This document shows, in pieces, positions 1-9,537 of a stretch of DNA of 51,292 nt. Numbering within the stretch: position 1 is the first letter of the stretch; each line of letters opens with the position of its first letter. Source of the DNA: Parasutterella excrementihominis YIT 11859 (lineage in GTDB: Bacteria; Pseudomonadota; Gammaproteobacteria; Burkholderiales; Burkholderiaceae_F); the NCBI RefSeq assembly GCF_000205025.1, contig NZ_GL883707.1:37604-88895 (forward strand). Direction: 5' to 3'. The notes under the pieces are model-generated. The model was not told the DNA's origin. It saw only the letters and a list, made by a program, of their open reading frames with translations, and made no database searches. The position numbers and the translations under genes were made by a program.

Positions 1-2
1 TC

Positions 3-153
3 GAGTTCCCCGCGTAAGCGGGGATGAACCGGCAAACATGGACGCACCTGAGATTGCACGTCTGAGTTCCCCGCGTAAGCGGGGATGAACCGCGTAATGT
101 ATATACGTTCAACTGTTTATTCAGGAGTTCCCCGCGCAAGCGGGGATGGTTCG
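3..153 (+). CRISPR. Type I-E-like CRISPR array, leader-distal end
   Basis: Three 29-bp repeats lie at 3-31, 64-92 and 125-153, separated by two 32-nt spacers (32-63 and 93-124). The repeat starts GAGTT, has the palindromic core CCCCGCGTAAGCGGGG and ends GATGAACCG, which closely resembles the E. coli type I-E repeat. The third copy is altered (GCGCAAGC in the loop, GATGGTTCG at the end), as is usual for the terminal repeat far from the leader. By analogy with E. coli the array therefore reads on the plus strand, with leader and cas genes to the left of the window. A weaker remnant, GAGTTCTCCGCTCGAGG, begins at 183 after a 29-nt gap. No cas gene is visible here. Confidence 0.93.
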
Positions 154-182
154 GACTTACCCTGCATGAAGGTAATGCTGGA

Positions 183-477
183 GAGTTCTCCGCTCGAGGA
201 AAATGATTGTCAGAAGCTTAGAAATTACCTAGCTTTTCCTGTTCTGAAGAGAGGGTAAGGTCTTAGATTTTTTCCTTTTTAATTTGAAGCGATTCAATTG
301 AACTTTTCAAAAGGTAAGGTTTCCTTGTGTACATTCAATTAGCAAACTAAGTAATTCTACTTTGGTTTTGGTTGGATCGCTTCGTTGTAAAATCTCAAAA
401 TAAATCAAATTCAACCCCTTGACAGCGTCCTTTGTATATATTGGAAAGATTGTATTGTTTCCTCGAGGGTTCGAGCC
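183..477. other. Non-coding stretch between CRISPR array and paeA-like gene
   Basis: No gene is recognised here. It starts with a decayed CRISPR repeat remnant (183-199) and becomes AT-rich towards 477. A TTGACA at 419-424 and a TATATT at 437-442 are present, but the 12-bp gap is too short for a standard sigma-70 promoter, so the promoter of the next gene is not assigned. GAGGG at 465-469 is a likely ribosome binding site for the ATG at 478. Confidence 0.5.
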
Positions 478-1791
478 ATGGAAATGGACCTAACAACTAG
501 AATTATCGCCATTGTTGTTCTCATTCTTTTCAGCGGTTATTTCTCTATGGCAGAGATTTCGCTAGCCGCATCTCCTAAAGTTAAATTGCATCAAGCATTA
601 GATGCGGGGGATAAACGAGCACAAAAAGTGCTGGATCTTCAAGTTAAACCAGGTCCGTTCTTCTCAGTGATTCAAATTGGCCTAAATGCCATTGCCATCT
701 TGGGTGGTATTATCGGTGAGACGCTTTTTTCTCCGTTCTTTGAGGAGCTGTTCCTTTATTTCTGTTCTCCTGAACTGGCTTCTTCCTTAGGGTTCTTCTG
801 CTCTTTCTTTACGATTACGATGGTTTTCGTGCTGTTTGCAGACTTGATTCCCAAACGTATCGGTTTAAATAAGCCTGTTTCTTTGGCCTTGATGCTCATC
901 GGTTCGATGATGTTTTTAATTTGGCTCTTCAAACCGTTCGTTTGGCTGTTAACAGAGATGAGCAACGGCATCCTTAAACTCATGGGATTGCCGACAAAGA
1001 ATGAAACCACGATTACCAGCGAGGATATTCTTGCTACTGTCGGTGCCGGAACAGAAGCCGGCCTTTTGGACAGCAGTGAGCAGGAAGCGATCGAAAACGT
1101 GATGTCTCTCGAAGATCGTTTAGTTACGAGCGCCATGACTCCTCGAGATTCGGTTACTTATTTCAAAATCAGCGATACCTTTGAGAAGATTCGCCCATTA
1201 ATCGAAAGCAATCCGCATAGTAAATATCTGGTTTGCGATTCGACAATTGACCGAGTGTTAGGTTACGTTGACTCCAAGAACTTGCTTTGCAAAGCCCTGG
1301 AAAATGACAAATTTTCTTTGAAGGAAAAGGGTCTGGTTAAAACTATTCCGATGATTCCGGATTCTCTTTCTTTATCTGAAGCACTCGATACGTTTAAGAA
1401 GCAGGGCAGGGACTTTGCCGCGGTTGTCAATGAATATGCTTTAACGGTCGGCATCATTACGTTAGGCGACGTCATGAGTACAGTGATGGGTAGCCTCGTT
1501 CAAACAGAGGAGAACTCATACATTGTTCAGCGTGATGACGGTACGTGGCTGTTGGACGGTTCAACTCCGATTGAGGATGTGGAGCGGACCTTTGAAATAG
1601 AGAAGATGCCGGAAGAAGAGACCTATGAAACCATTGCCGGCTTCATGATGTATATGCTTCGCAAGATTCCGAAGTTAACGGATAAGGTGGAATACTCAGG
1701 CTATCGCTTCGAAGTGATCGACATGGAAATGAATCGAATCGACCAGATATTGGTGACCAAACTGCCGATCACCAAGGAGGATCCCGATTAG
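478..1791 (+). CDS. paeA: CNNM/CorC-type membrane protein, PaeA (YtfL)-like polyamine exporter
   Basis: A 437-residue inner-membrane protein. It has an N-terminal DUF21/CNNM membrane domain (about residues 1-190, several hydrophobic segments), a CBS pair in the middle (about 215-345) and a C-terminal CorC/HlyC domain (about 355-437). Stretches such as FSMAEISLAAS, IQIGLNAIAILGGI, FADLIPKRIG and the end GYRFEVIDM match E. coli YtfL as I remember it. YtfL was renamed PaeA after its role in cadaverine/putrescine export. Family knowledge suggests export of cations or polyamines, and I infer the PaeA role from similarity. GAGGG eight bases upstream supports the start. It is a single gene, closed by a hairpin shared with the convergent neighbour. 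Confidence 0.82.
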   Translation: MEMDLTTRIIAIVVLILFSGYFSMAEISLAASPKVKLHQALDAGDKRAQKVLDLQVKPGPFFSVIQIGLNAIAILGGIIGETLFSPFFEELFLYFCSPELASSLGFFCSFFTITMVFVLFADLIPKRIGLNKPVSLALMLIGSMMFLIWLFKPFVWLLTEMSNGILKLMGLPTKNETTITSEDILATVGAGTEAGLLDSSEQEAIENVMSLEDRLVTSAMTPRDSVTYFKISDTFEKIRPLIESNPHSKYLVCDSTIDRVLGYVDSKNLLCKALENDKFSLKEKGLVKTIPMIPDSLSLSEALDTFKKQGRDFAAVVNEYALTVGIITLGDVMSTVMGSLVQTEENSYIVQRDDGTWLLDGSTPIEDVERTFEIEKMPEEETYETIAGFMMYMLRKIPKLTDKVEYSGYRFEVIDMEMNRIDQILVTKLPITKEDPD

Positions 1792-1800
1792 TTTTAGTTG

Positions 1801-1832
1801 AAAGCGGTTGAGTCGAAAGGTTCAGCCGCTTT
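1801..1832. terminator. Bidirectional terminator hairpin
   Basis: An 11-bp stem, AAAGCGGTTGA (1801-1811) with TCAGCCGCTTT (1822-1832) and one G-U pair. The A-rich left arm and T-rich right arm let it work in both directions. It lies between convergent genes ending at 1791 and 1836. Confidence 0.75.
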
Positions 1833-1835
1833 GGT

Positions 1836-2312
1836 TTAGAAGTTAGGCTCAAAAATTCCGTAAACCACAATGCCGACAATCAGCGCGGCCAAAATGGCAA
1901 TGAGCCATGTGAAGAACGTCGTCTTTGGCGGACGTTCAATCTTGTCCAGTTCGGCATTGCATTCGGGACAGTGCGTAGCGATGAGGCGGCCTTCTTTGAA
2001 TTCAGCTTTAGGCAGGATTGGTTTTCCGCAGTGCGGACATTTCATGCGAAGATCAAGGCTGGCACTGCTGCTACTGGAATCGTGGAGGGCTTGGGAGCGA
2101 TGAAACAGTCGAATAGCAAAAGGCTGATCCTCAATCAAATTAAACTCAACAACGTCTTTTAATACGGGTAGGTAGCCCGTTTTCAGCTGGTCGGATACAA
2201 AGGTGTAGATGTTGCCGTGTCCGCAGTTGATTTTCCCTGCGTTTCCGTTATCCAATACTTCCGTTACAACGCCCTTTAAAACAGGGGTTTTCGGATCAAG
2301 CTCATTTGTCAT
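1836..2312 (-). CDS. Zinc-ribbon protein with C-terminal membrane anchor, unknown function
   Basis: A 158-residue protein that I cannot assign to a named family. The first ~75 residues contain short beta-like stretches (LKGVVTEV, GKINCGHGNIYTFV) that could be a small OB/cold-shock-like fold. Two CxxC knuckles follow (CPHCGK and CPECNA, about residues 93-118), forming a rubredoxin-like zinc ribbon. A single hydrophobic helix at about 133-152 lies close to the C-terminus, so the protein is probably tail-anchored with the domains in the cytoplasm. It is transcribed alone, convergent with the PaeA-like gene. A role in nucleic-acid binding or membrane signalling is possible but unsupported. Confidence 0.72.
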   Translation of the reverse strand: MTNELDPKTPVLKGVVTEVLDNGNAGKINCGHGNIYTFVSDQLKTGYLPVLKDVVEFNLIEDQPFAIRLFHRSQALHDSSSSSASLDLRMKCPHCGKPILPKAEFKEGRLIATHCPECNAELDKIERPPKTTFFTWLIAILAALIVGIVVYGIFEPNF

Positions 2313-2530
2313 TTGTAATCTAAATCTCTTCGTTTATTTGAGCAAATTAAACTAAAAAGGAAGTCCAAAACGGACAAATCACTCAAACTGAGGAAAACTG
2401 AAGTCTATTACGCAACTTTGAATTACCCATGTTTTCTGCCTAGAAAGGCAAGTCGTAAAACGGATTAATCCGTCTTAACTCGGTTAAACTCATTCTCTCA
2501 TCAATAAAAAATAACAATACGGCTGATCCC

Positions 2531-3298
2531 ATGGAAATAACATTTGGCGTGTTGATATTTTGTATCGTTGCGTTCTTCGTTGCAGGATTTATTGACTCAA
2601 TTGCAGGCGGCGCCGGATTTGTGACGGCTCCCTCGCTTCTGCTGATTGGGATGCCGCCGCACATGGCGCTCGGAACAGGAAAGCTAGCGACAAGTATCGG
2701 CTCCGTTGTGGCGCTTTGGACTTTTTGGCGAAGCAACCTAATTTTGAAGAAGATCGTTCCTGTCGGCGTGCTCTCCGCCATGGCGGGTGCTTCTTTCGGC
2801 GCGTTTTGTGCGCTTCAGATTGACGGCGCAACCATGGGCAAGGTCATTGTGATCATGCTGCCGCTCGGGATTCTGTTTACAGTTCTCACCGGCGGTTTCA
2901 AACTTACGGAAGGGGAACTGCCTAAAGATCACTTCTGGCTTCGCGTTGTTCTCATCGGTGTATTAATCGGTTTTTATGAAGGATTTTTTGGTCCGGGCGC
3001 CGGAACGTTCTTTTTGATTGCGCTGCATGTGTTTTTAAAGATCGGAATGGTTCAGTCGTCCGGCACTGCCAAGGCTTTTAATATCGCAGCCAACTTTGCT
3101 GCGTTTATGACTTTTGCTTCCGGTGCTGCCGTTTGTTATGAAATCGCCATCCCGTGCGCCATTGCCAGCATGCTGGGAAATCGAGTAGGGGCTTATTACG
3201 CGATTAAGATCGGCGGTAAATTCGTCCGAAACATTCTCTACATCGTTCTAATTATTTTGATGGTTTCGCTGGTCTACAAATTTTTTATTGCTTCCTAA
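2531..3298 (+). CDS. TSUP (TauE/SafE) family membrane carrier, YfcA-like
   Basis: A 255-residue integral membrane protein with about eight hydrophobic segments. The two TSUP signatures are visible: GFIDSIAGGAGF near residue 20 and the repeat-related FYEGFFGPGAGTFF near residue 150. Family members move sulfite, sulfoacetate, taurine-derived anions or other organic anions, and the substrate cannot be read from the sequence. The closest protein I recall is E. coli YfcA. The ribosome binding site is weak, but the ATG at 2531 is the only start that keeps the first helix complete. It stands alone, divergent from the zinc-ribbon gene. Confidence 0.85.
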   Translation: MEITFGVLIFCIVAFFVAGFIDSIAGGAGFVTAPSLLLIGMPPHMALGTGKLATSIGSVVALWTFWRSNLILKKIVPVGVLSAMAGASFGAFCALQIDGATMGKVIVIMLPLGILFTVLTGGFKLTEGELPKDHFWLRVVLIGVLIGFYEGFFGPGAGTFFLIALHVFLKIGMVQSSGTAKAFNIAANFAAFMTFASGAAVCYEIAIPCAIASMLGNRVGAYYAIKIGGKFVRNILYIVLIILMVSLVYKFFIAS

Positions 3299-3483
3299 AT
3301 TCCAAGTATTAGGCAATAGGTAAAAATACTTCACGCTGCCGCGTCGCGTTTACGGAGCAACCACTAGTGACGAACTACTGATGGTGGGTTAAAGTGGAGA
3401 AATATAGTTGAATGACCAGTAAAGCAGGGCACAATCTCGTTGCGGCTCAACCCTTCCTGATAAATTTCCATCGTTAAGAAAAA

Positions 3484-4752
3484 ATGCAGGTTATTGAGAA
3501 TAAAGAGAATTTCAGCGGAAGTCGTCTTTGCGTTTCTGCGACAGGAGCCGCCTTCATGGACGGTTTTGTCCTGACGTCTCAAGGCTTCATTTTCCTTCTT
3601 GCCCAAAGCGTCTTTCAGTTTTCTGCACTTGAACTCGGACTTGTAGCAACAGCCTATGTATTGGGAAGCTTTATCGGCTCCATGGGATTTGGCAAAATCG
3701 CCGACGTTTACGGAAGGGCGGTTCTTTTCCGAACTGTTCCCTGGTTCGTTGCAGCTTTATCGATTGCCCAATTCGTTAATTTCAGTCCCTTAAGCTGGTT
3801 TATTTCAAGATTTTTGTTTGGTTTAGCGATTGGAGGGGATTCTCCGATCGCTCAAGCCATGCTGTCTGAGAACTCTCCCAAATCTCTTCGTGCGAAACGG
3901 TTGGTTCTCTTAATGACAGCTTGGTTTATCGGTGCGATAGCCGCGGCTGTTTGTGCCTATATGACGGTTAAAGCCGGTCTGCCCTGGGAGTTTTTTGCTG
4001 CGATTCCCTGCGTTATCGGACTGATCTTAGGAGTTGCTCGTTTTAATGCTCCGGAGTCCGTTCAGTGGTTAAAAAGCAAGGGCCGAATCAAGCAAGCGGA
4101 AGAGAGCCGTCTTCGTTTAGGTATTGAAGCTGAAGAAGCAAAACATGAAGTAAAGGCGGCTCATCAGGCAGCCTTGTTTAAGCCAATAAACCTAAAAAAT
4201 CTTGCATACCTTTCTGTTTTTTGGATTTGCCAAGCGATTCCGGTAACGGTTCTTTTGATGTTTGGCCCGGTTCTTATCGGAGCATTAGGAACTTCGAACT
4301 TTGACACTGACGTCGGACAACTGGTCCTGACTGACTCATTCTTCCTTATCGGCAGCCTTGCCGCCATAAAAATTGTTCCGCATTTTGCACGCCGGCCCGT
4401 CATCTTGTGGACTTTCGGAATTATGGCTGTGTCCTTGGCTCTCTTGTCTCCGGGCCAAGTCCTAACAAATTTCGTTGTTTGTCTGTTGCTCTCGATCTAC
4501 GCATTGAGCTATGGCGTCCAGAGCGTATTGGATTATGTTTATCCGGCTGAATTGTTTCCTACATCCATTCGGTCCACAGCACTCGGCATTCTCGGAAGTG
4601 TCTCCAGGGTCGGTGTTTTTGTTGTAACCCTCGGTTTCCCAATGGCTTTTGAGGGTTTGGGCGTCAGCAGTGTACTCTTGATCGGTGCGGCTATATCCAT
4701 GTTCGGTTTCGTTATTTCATGGCTTTTTGCCCCGGAACCGTCCCATCATTAA
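3484..4752 (+). CDS. Major facilitator superfamily transporter (organic acid/sugar symporter type)
   Basis: A 422-residue carrier with about twelve hydrophobic segments. The loop 2-3 motif of the superfamily is present as GKIADVYGRAVLFR, about residues 75-88, and RFLFGLAIGGDSPIAQ after it matches the sugar/aromatic-acid:H+ symporter branch. A hydrophilic, charged central loop (about 200-230) separates the two halves. Substrate unknown. It lies directly upstream of the urocanate-reductase-type locus, but the palindromic promoter at 4802-4863 comes after it, so it is probably a separate unit. It could import a compound related to that locus; this is only an inference from position. Confidence 0.85.
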   Translation: MQVIENKENFSGSRLCVSATGAAFMDGFVLTSQGFIFLLAQSVFQFSALELGLVATAYVLGSFIGSMGFGKIADVYGRAVLFRTVPWFVAALSIAQFVNFSPLSWFISRFLFGLAIGGDSPIAQAMLSENSPKSLRAKRLVLLMTAWFIGAIAAAVCAYMTVKAGLPWEFFAAIPCVIGLILGVARFNAPESVQWLKSKGRIKQAEESRLRLGIEAEEAKHEVKAAHQAALFKPINLKNLAYLSVFWICQAIPVTVLLMFGPVLIGALGTSNFDTDVGQLVLTDSFFLIGSLAAIKIVPHFARRPVILWTFGIMAVSLALLSPGQVLTNFVVCLLLSIYALSYGVQSVLDYVYPAELFPTSIRSTALGILGSVSRVGVFVVTLGFPMAFEGLGVSSVLLIGAAISMFGFVISWLFAPEPSHH

Positions 4753-4801
4753 TGGGTTCGTTCTAAAAATATAAGGGAAAATACTTAGGATTGTTGCATT
4801 A

Positions 4802-4829
4802 ATCAAACAGTCTAAACAGACTGTTTGAT
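4802..4829. promoter_or_regulatory. Perfect palindromic operator 1 of the urocanate-reductase-type locus
   Basis: A perfect inverted repeat: ATCAAACAGTCT, a 4-bp AAAC centre, and AGACTGTTTGAT. It ends two bases before the -10 element TATAAT (4832-4837). The core AACAGTCT..AGACTGTT recurs in operator 2. The length and symmetry suit a dimeric TetR-type repressor, and the TetR gene at 8646 is the obvious candidate. Confidence 0.8.
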
Positions 4830-4831
4830 CC

Positions 4832-6660
<1,829 letters not shown>

Positions 6661-6693
6661 TTCTCAGCTCTATTAAAAATCTCATATTTTGAT

Positions 6694-6734
6694 CCTCCCG
6701 CCAAGCACGGGAGGACCGGGGGCTTTGCGCCCCC
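6694..6734 (+). terminator. Two tandem hairpins between the reductase and lyase genes
   Basis: Hairpin 1 is CCTCCCG (6694-6700) with CGGGAGG (6708-6714). Hairpin 2 is GGGGGC (6718-6723) with GCCCCC (6729-6734), followed by AATTTT. With only a short U run this is probably a leaky terminator or mRNA-stability element that sets the ratio of the two enzymes, since no separate promoter is obvious before 6760. Confidence 0.6.
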
Positions 6735-6759
6735 AATTTTCTACCCTTGGAAATTCAAA

Positions 6760-8403
6760 ATGAAAACATTAAAGTTAAGTGCGTGTGTGATTGCTATCTT
6801 TGCAACTATGAACGCGAATGCCGTCGAACTCAACGGAAAAAATCTGACTCAGCAAGATGCTTGGGCCATCGCCGAGGGCGCTCCTGTCAGTATTGCCCCT
6901 GAAGCAATGAACCGCGTGCAGAAGTCTTACGACCTGGTTTTGGATGCCGCTAAAAACGGTCGAGAAATTTACGGTCTCACCGTCGGTGTCGGTCTCAACA
7001 AAGACCATAAAGTCCTTTCTGCCAACGGTGAATTAAGTGACGAAGTTAAAGCAGCCAGCCGCCGTTTCAACTACAGCACCTTGAGAAGTCACAGCGTTGC
7101 GGCCGGTCCGATTCTTGATCCGAAACTGGTTCGTTTGGCCATGGCCATTCGTTTGAACACACTGCTGAACGGCGGTTCCGGCGTCCAGCCGAGAGTTGCA
7201 GAACTTTATGCCGAATTCTTGAATAAAGGTGTCACACCGGTAATCCCGACAAAGGGCAGCTTAGGGGATGCTGACATTACTTTAGCTTCACACGTCGGTT
7301 CCGCCATGATCGGCGAATGGAAAGTTTTAGTGGACGGAAAAGAAGTTCCCGCTGCTGAAGCTTTGAAAGCTAAAAACATCAAACCTCTGATTCCGGAAGG
7401 CAAAGATGCTTTAGGCATTTTGTCCAACAGCTCCGTAGCTATGGCGCTTACGATGGATGCAGCTAAGGCCATGGGTCAGATTCTGAAAGTTTCTCCGATT
7501 GTCTACGGCATCAGCCTGGAAGGTTTGAACGGCAACGTTGCCCCGTTCCTTTCTCAGACAACAGCTTTCCATCCGTTCCCCGGACTGCAGGAAAAGGCTA
7601 AAGAATTGCGTGAAGTGCTCGCCGGTTCTTATCTCTGGAAGAAAGATCCGAGCAGAAGACTGCAGGATCCTCTGAGCTTCCGCACAACGGTTTACACATT
7701 GTCTGAAGCACAGAATGCACTTAATGACCTGAACAAAGTGATCGATGTTCAGATCAACTCTTCTGATGATAACCCCGGCGTGATGGTTAATGCCGACAAG
7801 GCTGATACTCAGTACGACCAGGTCGCTCAGTATTTCATTAAGACACCGAAAGCCGAAGGCGCCATTATCCCGACGGCTAACTTTGAAGTTCTGCCTGTCG
7901 CACTCGCCGTCCAGCGCGCAACCGTTGCTTTAGGTCATGTCGGACACAATGCCGTTCAGAGAACGATGCGTTTGGATGAACCGGCCTTTACCGACTTGTC
8001 TCGTTATCTGGCTGCTAAAGACAATTTAGGTCATGCCTTCGGTGCAACAGAAGACACTTTGGTTTCTATCTACGCTGAAAACATCGACTTAGCCAACCCG
8101 GTATCTCTGGACAGCTTCCCGGTTGAAGGCAACATCGAAGACTCTGCTTCGAATCTGCCGCGGGCCGCTCAGAGACTGAAACGCGCTACAGACAACACGT
8201 TCCTGGTTCTTTCCATGGAACTGCTTCACAACACTCAGGCAGCTGACTTGAGAAAGATGCAGAACAAGAACTTCAAGATGAGTCCTGCGACAGAAAAACT
8301 TTACAAGGCTTATCGAGTCAACAGCCCGTTCGTTGATCAGGACCGTATCTACACGATCGACCTCCAGAACGGAGACGAACTCCTGAAGAACTATCAGCCC
8401 TAA
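6760..8403 (+). CDS. Exported ammonia-lyase-fold enzyme lacking the MIO triad, candidate ergothionase
   Basis: A 547-residue protein of the histidine/aromatic ammonia-lyase superfamily. Family landmarks are the Tyr loop YGLTVGVG (Tyr71), HSVAAGP, LQDPLSFR and SSDDNPGVM. Where true lyases have GSxGASGDLxPLAH, this protein has GSLGDADITLASH (166-178). The Ala-Ser-Gly that cyclises to the MIO electrophile is absent, one residue shorter. It therefore cannot use the classical HAL mechanism. The MIO-free member I know is ergothionase, which eliminates trimethylamine from ergothioneine to give thiourocanate without an MIO group. The N-terminus (hydrophobic to about residue 20, ending ANA) is a signal peptide, unlike cytoplasmic HutH. 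It sits 99 bp after the UrdA-type reductase, presumably co-transcribed. Substrate inferred, not shown. Confidence 0.8.
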   Translation: MKTLKLSACVIAIFATMNANAVELNGKNLTQQDAWAIAEGAPVSIAPEAMNRVQKSYDLVLDAAKNGREIYGLTVGVGLNKDHKVLSANGELSDEVKAASRRFNYSTLRSHSVAAGPILDPKLVRLAMAIRLNTLLNGGSGVQPRVAELYAEFLNKGVTPVIPTKGSLGDADITLASHVGSAMIGEWKVLVDGKEVPAAEALKAKNIKPLIPEGKDALGILSNSSVAMALTMDAAKAMGQILKVSPIVYGISLEGLNGNVAPFLSQTTAFHPFPGLQEKAKELREVLAGSYLWKKDPSRRLQDPLSFRTTVYTLSEAQNALNDLNKVIDVQINSSDDNPGVMVNADKADTQYDQVAQYFIKTPKAEGAIIPTANFEVLPVALAVQRATVALGHVGHNAVQRTMRLDEPAFTDLSRYLAAKDNLGHAFGATEDTLVSIYAENIDLANPVSLDSFPVEGNIEDSASNLPRAAQRLKRATDNTFLVLSMELLHNTQAADLRKMQNKNFKMSPATEKLYKAYRVNSPFVDQDRIYTIDLQNGDELLKNYQP

Positions 8404-8436
8404 TCATTAGAAGACAATTGAGCTGAGTTAATTTGA

Positions 8437-8484
8437 ACGACCGGATCATTCGCCAAAGCGGCAGAATATCCGGTCGTTTTTTTT
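8437..8484 (+). terminator. Strong rho-independent terminator
   Basis: A perfect 10-bp stem, ACGACCGGAT (8437-8446) with ATCCGGTCGT (8468-8477), followed by a run of eight T. It closes the reductase-lyase operon. Confidence 0.92.
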
Positions 8485-8645
8485 GATTGGCTGAATGCTT
8501 CGGAATACAAAAGAGAAAGTTGCGTAAGAGAGCTTGCGGACTCAGGTTTTACACTGATTGGCCGATGATACGGGAGGCTATTTCCTATTCGCGGAAGCTA
8601 AAATTAGGTCGAATAAAAGAAGGTGAGATTTATTCTCAAGAAAAA

Positions 8646-9275
8646 ATGACGGAGACAACCTACAGACCCAGAGTAATGAGCGAGCGCGCGTTAAAGACAC
8701 GCGCAAAAATTATGGATGCGACTCGTGCGTTTATTGTGCGGGAAGGGGTAGGACGTCTCTCAATCGATAAGATCGTTAAAGAATCCGGCACGAGCAAAGG
8801 TGCCTTTCTTTATCACTTTAAGAACCGTAAGGCGTTGTTTTGTGCATTGGTAGAAGAGTACGTCGACCATTTAAACGAGCGCATGAATTTTCACATGAGC
8901 AAGTACCAAGATGCCGAGGAACCTTTGATCCTCGGATATGCTTCTTGGTATGAAGACTTCGATAAAGATGATGGAGGTTTTGCGGTTCTGGGCGTTGCGC
9001 TGTTAGCGCTTCTTCTGCACGAGCCCGACGCGCTGAAACCTTTCCATGACTGGTACGCCAAGGTTTTTAAGATGGTTCAGGATTCTCCGATTAAGACGCC
9101 TCAGCTGCTCACTGCCATCATGGCCTTTGAAGGGTTCTTCTTTACGCACAAGATGGGATTTGACTCCTTAGATAAAGAGACGAAAGAAGCGACCTGGAAG
9201 TACATCATCGAGCAGGTTGCACCGCAGCCTAAAAGGAAAACGGTTGAGAGTTCTAAAGAAAAAATTTCCGCTTAA
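8646..9275 (+). CDS. TetR-family transcriptional regulator
   Basis: About 209 residues, the normal TetR length, counted from the ATG at 8646. The frame is open further upstream to 8487, but that extension is rich in Arg/Lys and lacks family similarity. The helix-turn-helix is clear: LSIDKIVKESGTSKGAFLYH followed by FKNRKALF. The C-terminal ligand-binding domain is helical. It follows the terminator of the reductase-lyase operon on the same strand. The two palindromes around the operon promoter fit a TetR dimer, so I infer that it represses the operon and releases it on binding substrate or product. No copy of the palindrome is seen before its own gene, so autoregulation is not supported. Confidence 0.85.
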   Translation: MTETTYRPRVMSERALKTRAKIMDATRAFIVREGVGRLSIDKIVKESGTSKGAFLYHFKNRKALFCALVEEYVDHLNERMNFHMSKYQDAEEPLILGYASWYEDFDKDDGGFAVLGVALLALLLHEPDALKPFHDWYAKVFKMVQDSPIKTPQLLTAIMAFEGFFFTHKMGFDSLDKETKEATWKYIIEQVAPQPKRKTVESSKEKISA

Positions 9276-9305
9276 TCGATCAATATCCGTAATTGGACAG
9301 AATCA

Positions 9306-9340
9306 GAGCCTTGGATTCATCCGCAGATGAGACAAGGCTC
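9306..9340 (+). terminator. Terminator-like hairpin after tetR
   Basis: GAGCCTTG (9306-9313) pairs with CAAGGCTC (9333-9340), with extra pairing inside (TCATC/GATGA). It is followed by ATTTCTT, a weak U tract. Confidence 0.6.
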
Positions 9341-9381
9341 ATTTCTTATGGACATTTCAGAGGAAGGGAAGCTCGGAAATC

Positions 9382-9417
9382 GCCTCTTTTTGCTGTCTGA
9401 TAAGAGAGAAAAGAGGC
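9382..9417 (+). promoter_or_regulatory. Inverted repeat in the gltS leader region
   Basis: GCCTCTTTT (9382-9390) with AAAAGAGGC (9409-9417), a perfect 9-bp inverted repeat about 120 bp before gltS. It could be an operator or an mRNA hairpin. No partner protein can be named. Confidence 0.4.
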
Positions 9418-9537
9418 TATATCCGGAAAATTTCTCCTCTTAGGTTCTCAAGACGGGAAACCTTATCCAAAGACAAGCAAAACACGGGCCATGAATGAAG
9501 ATAATTGTTTCTAGTTGAAAATAAGGAAACATGAACA

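Noticed and set aside
419-442. Sigma-70 promoter TTGACA / TATATT before the paeA-like gene
   Set aside because: The spacing is only 12 bp.
6760-8403. Calling this gene hutH (histidine ammonia-lyase)
   Set aside because: The MIO-forming Ala-Ser-Gly is absent, the protein has a signal peptide, and no other hut gene is near.
8487-8645. N-terminal extension of the TetR regulator
   Set aside because: It would make the protein about 50 residues longer than the family, with no similarity in the added part.
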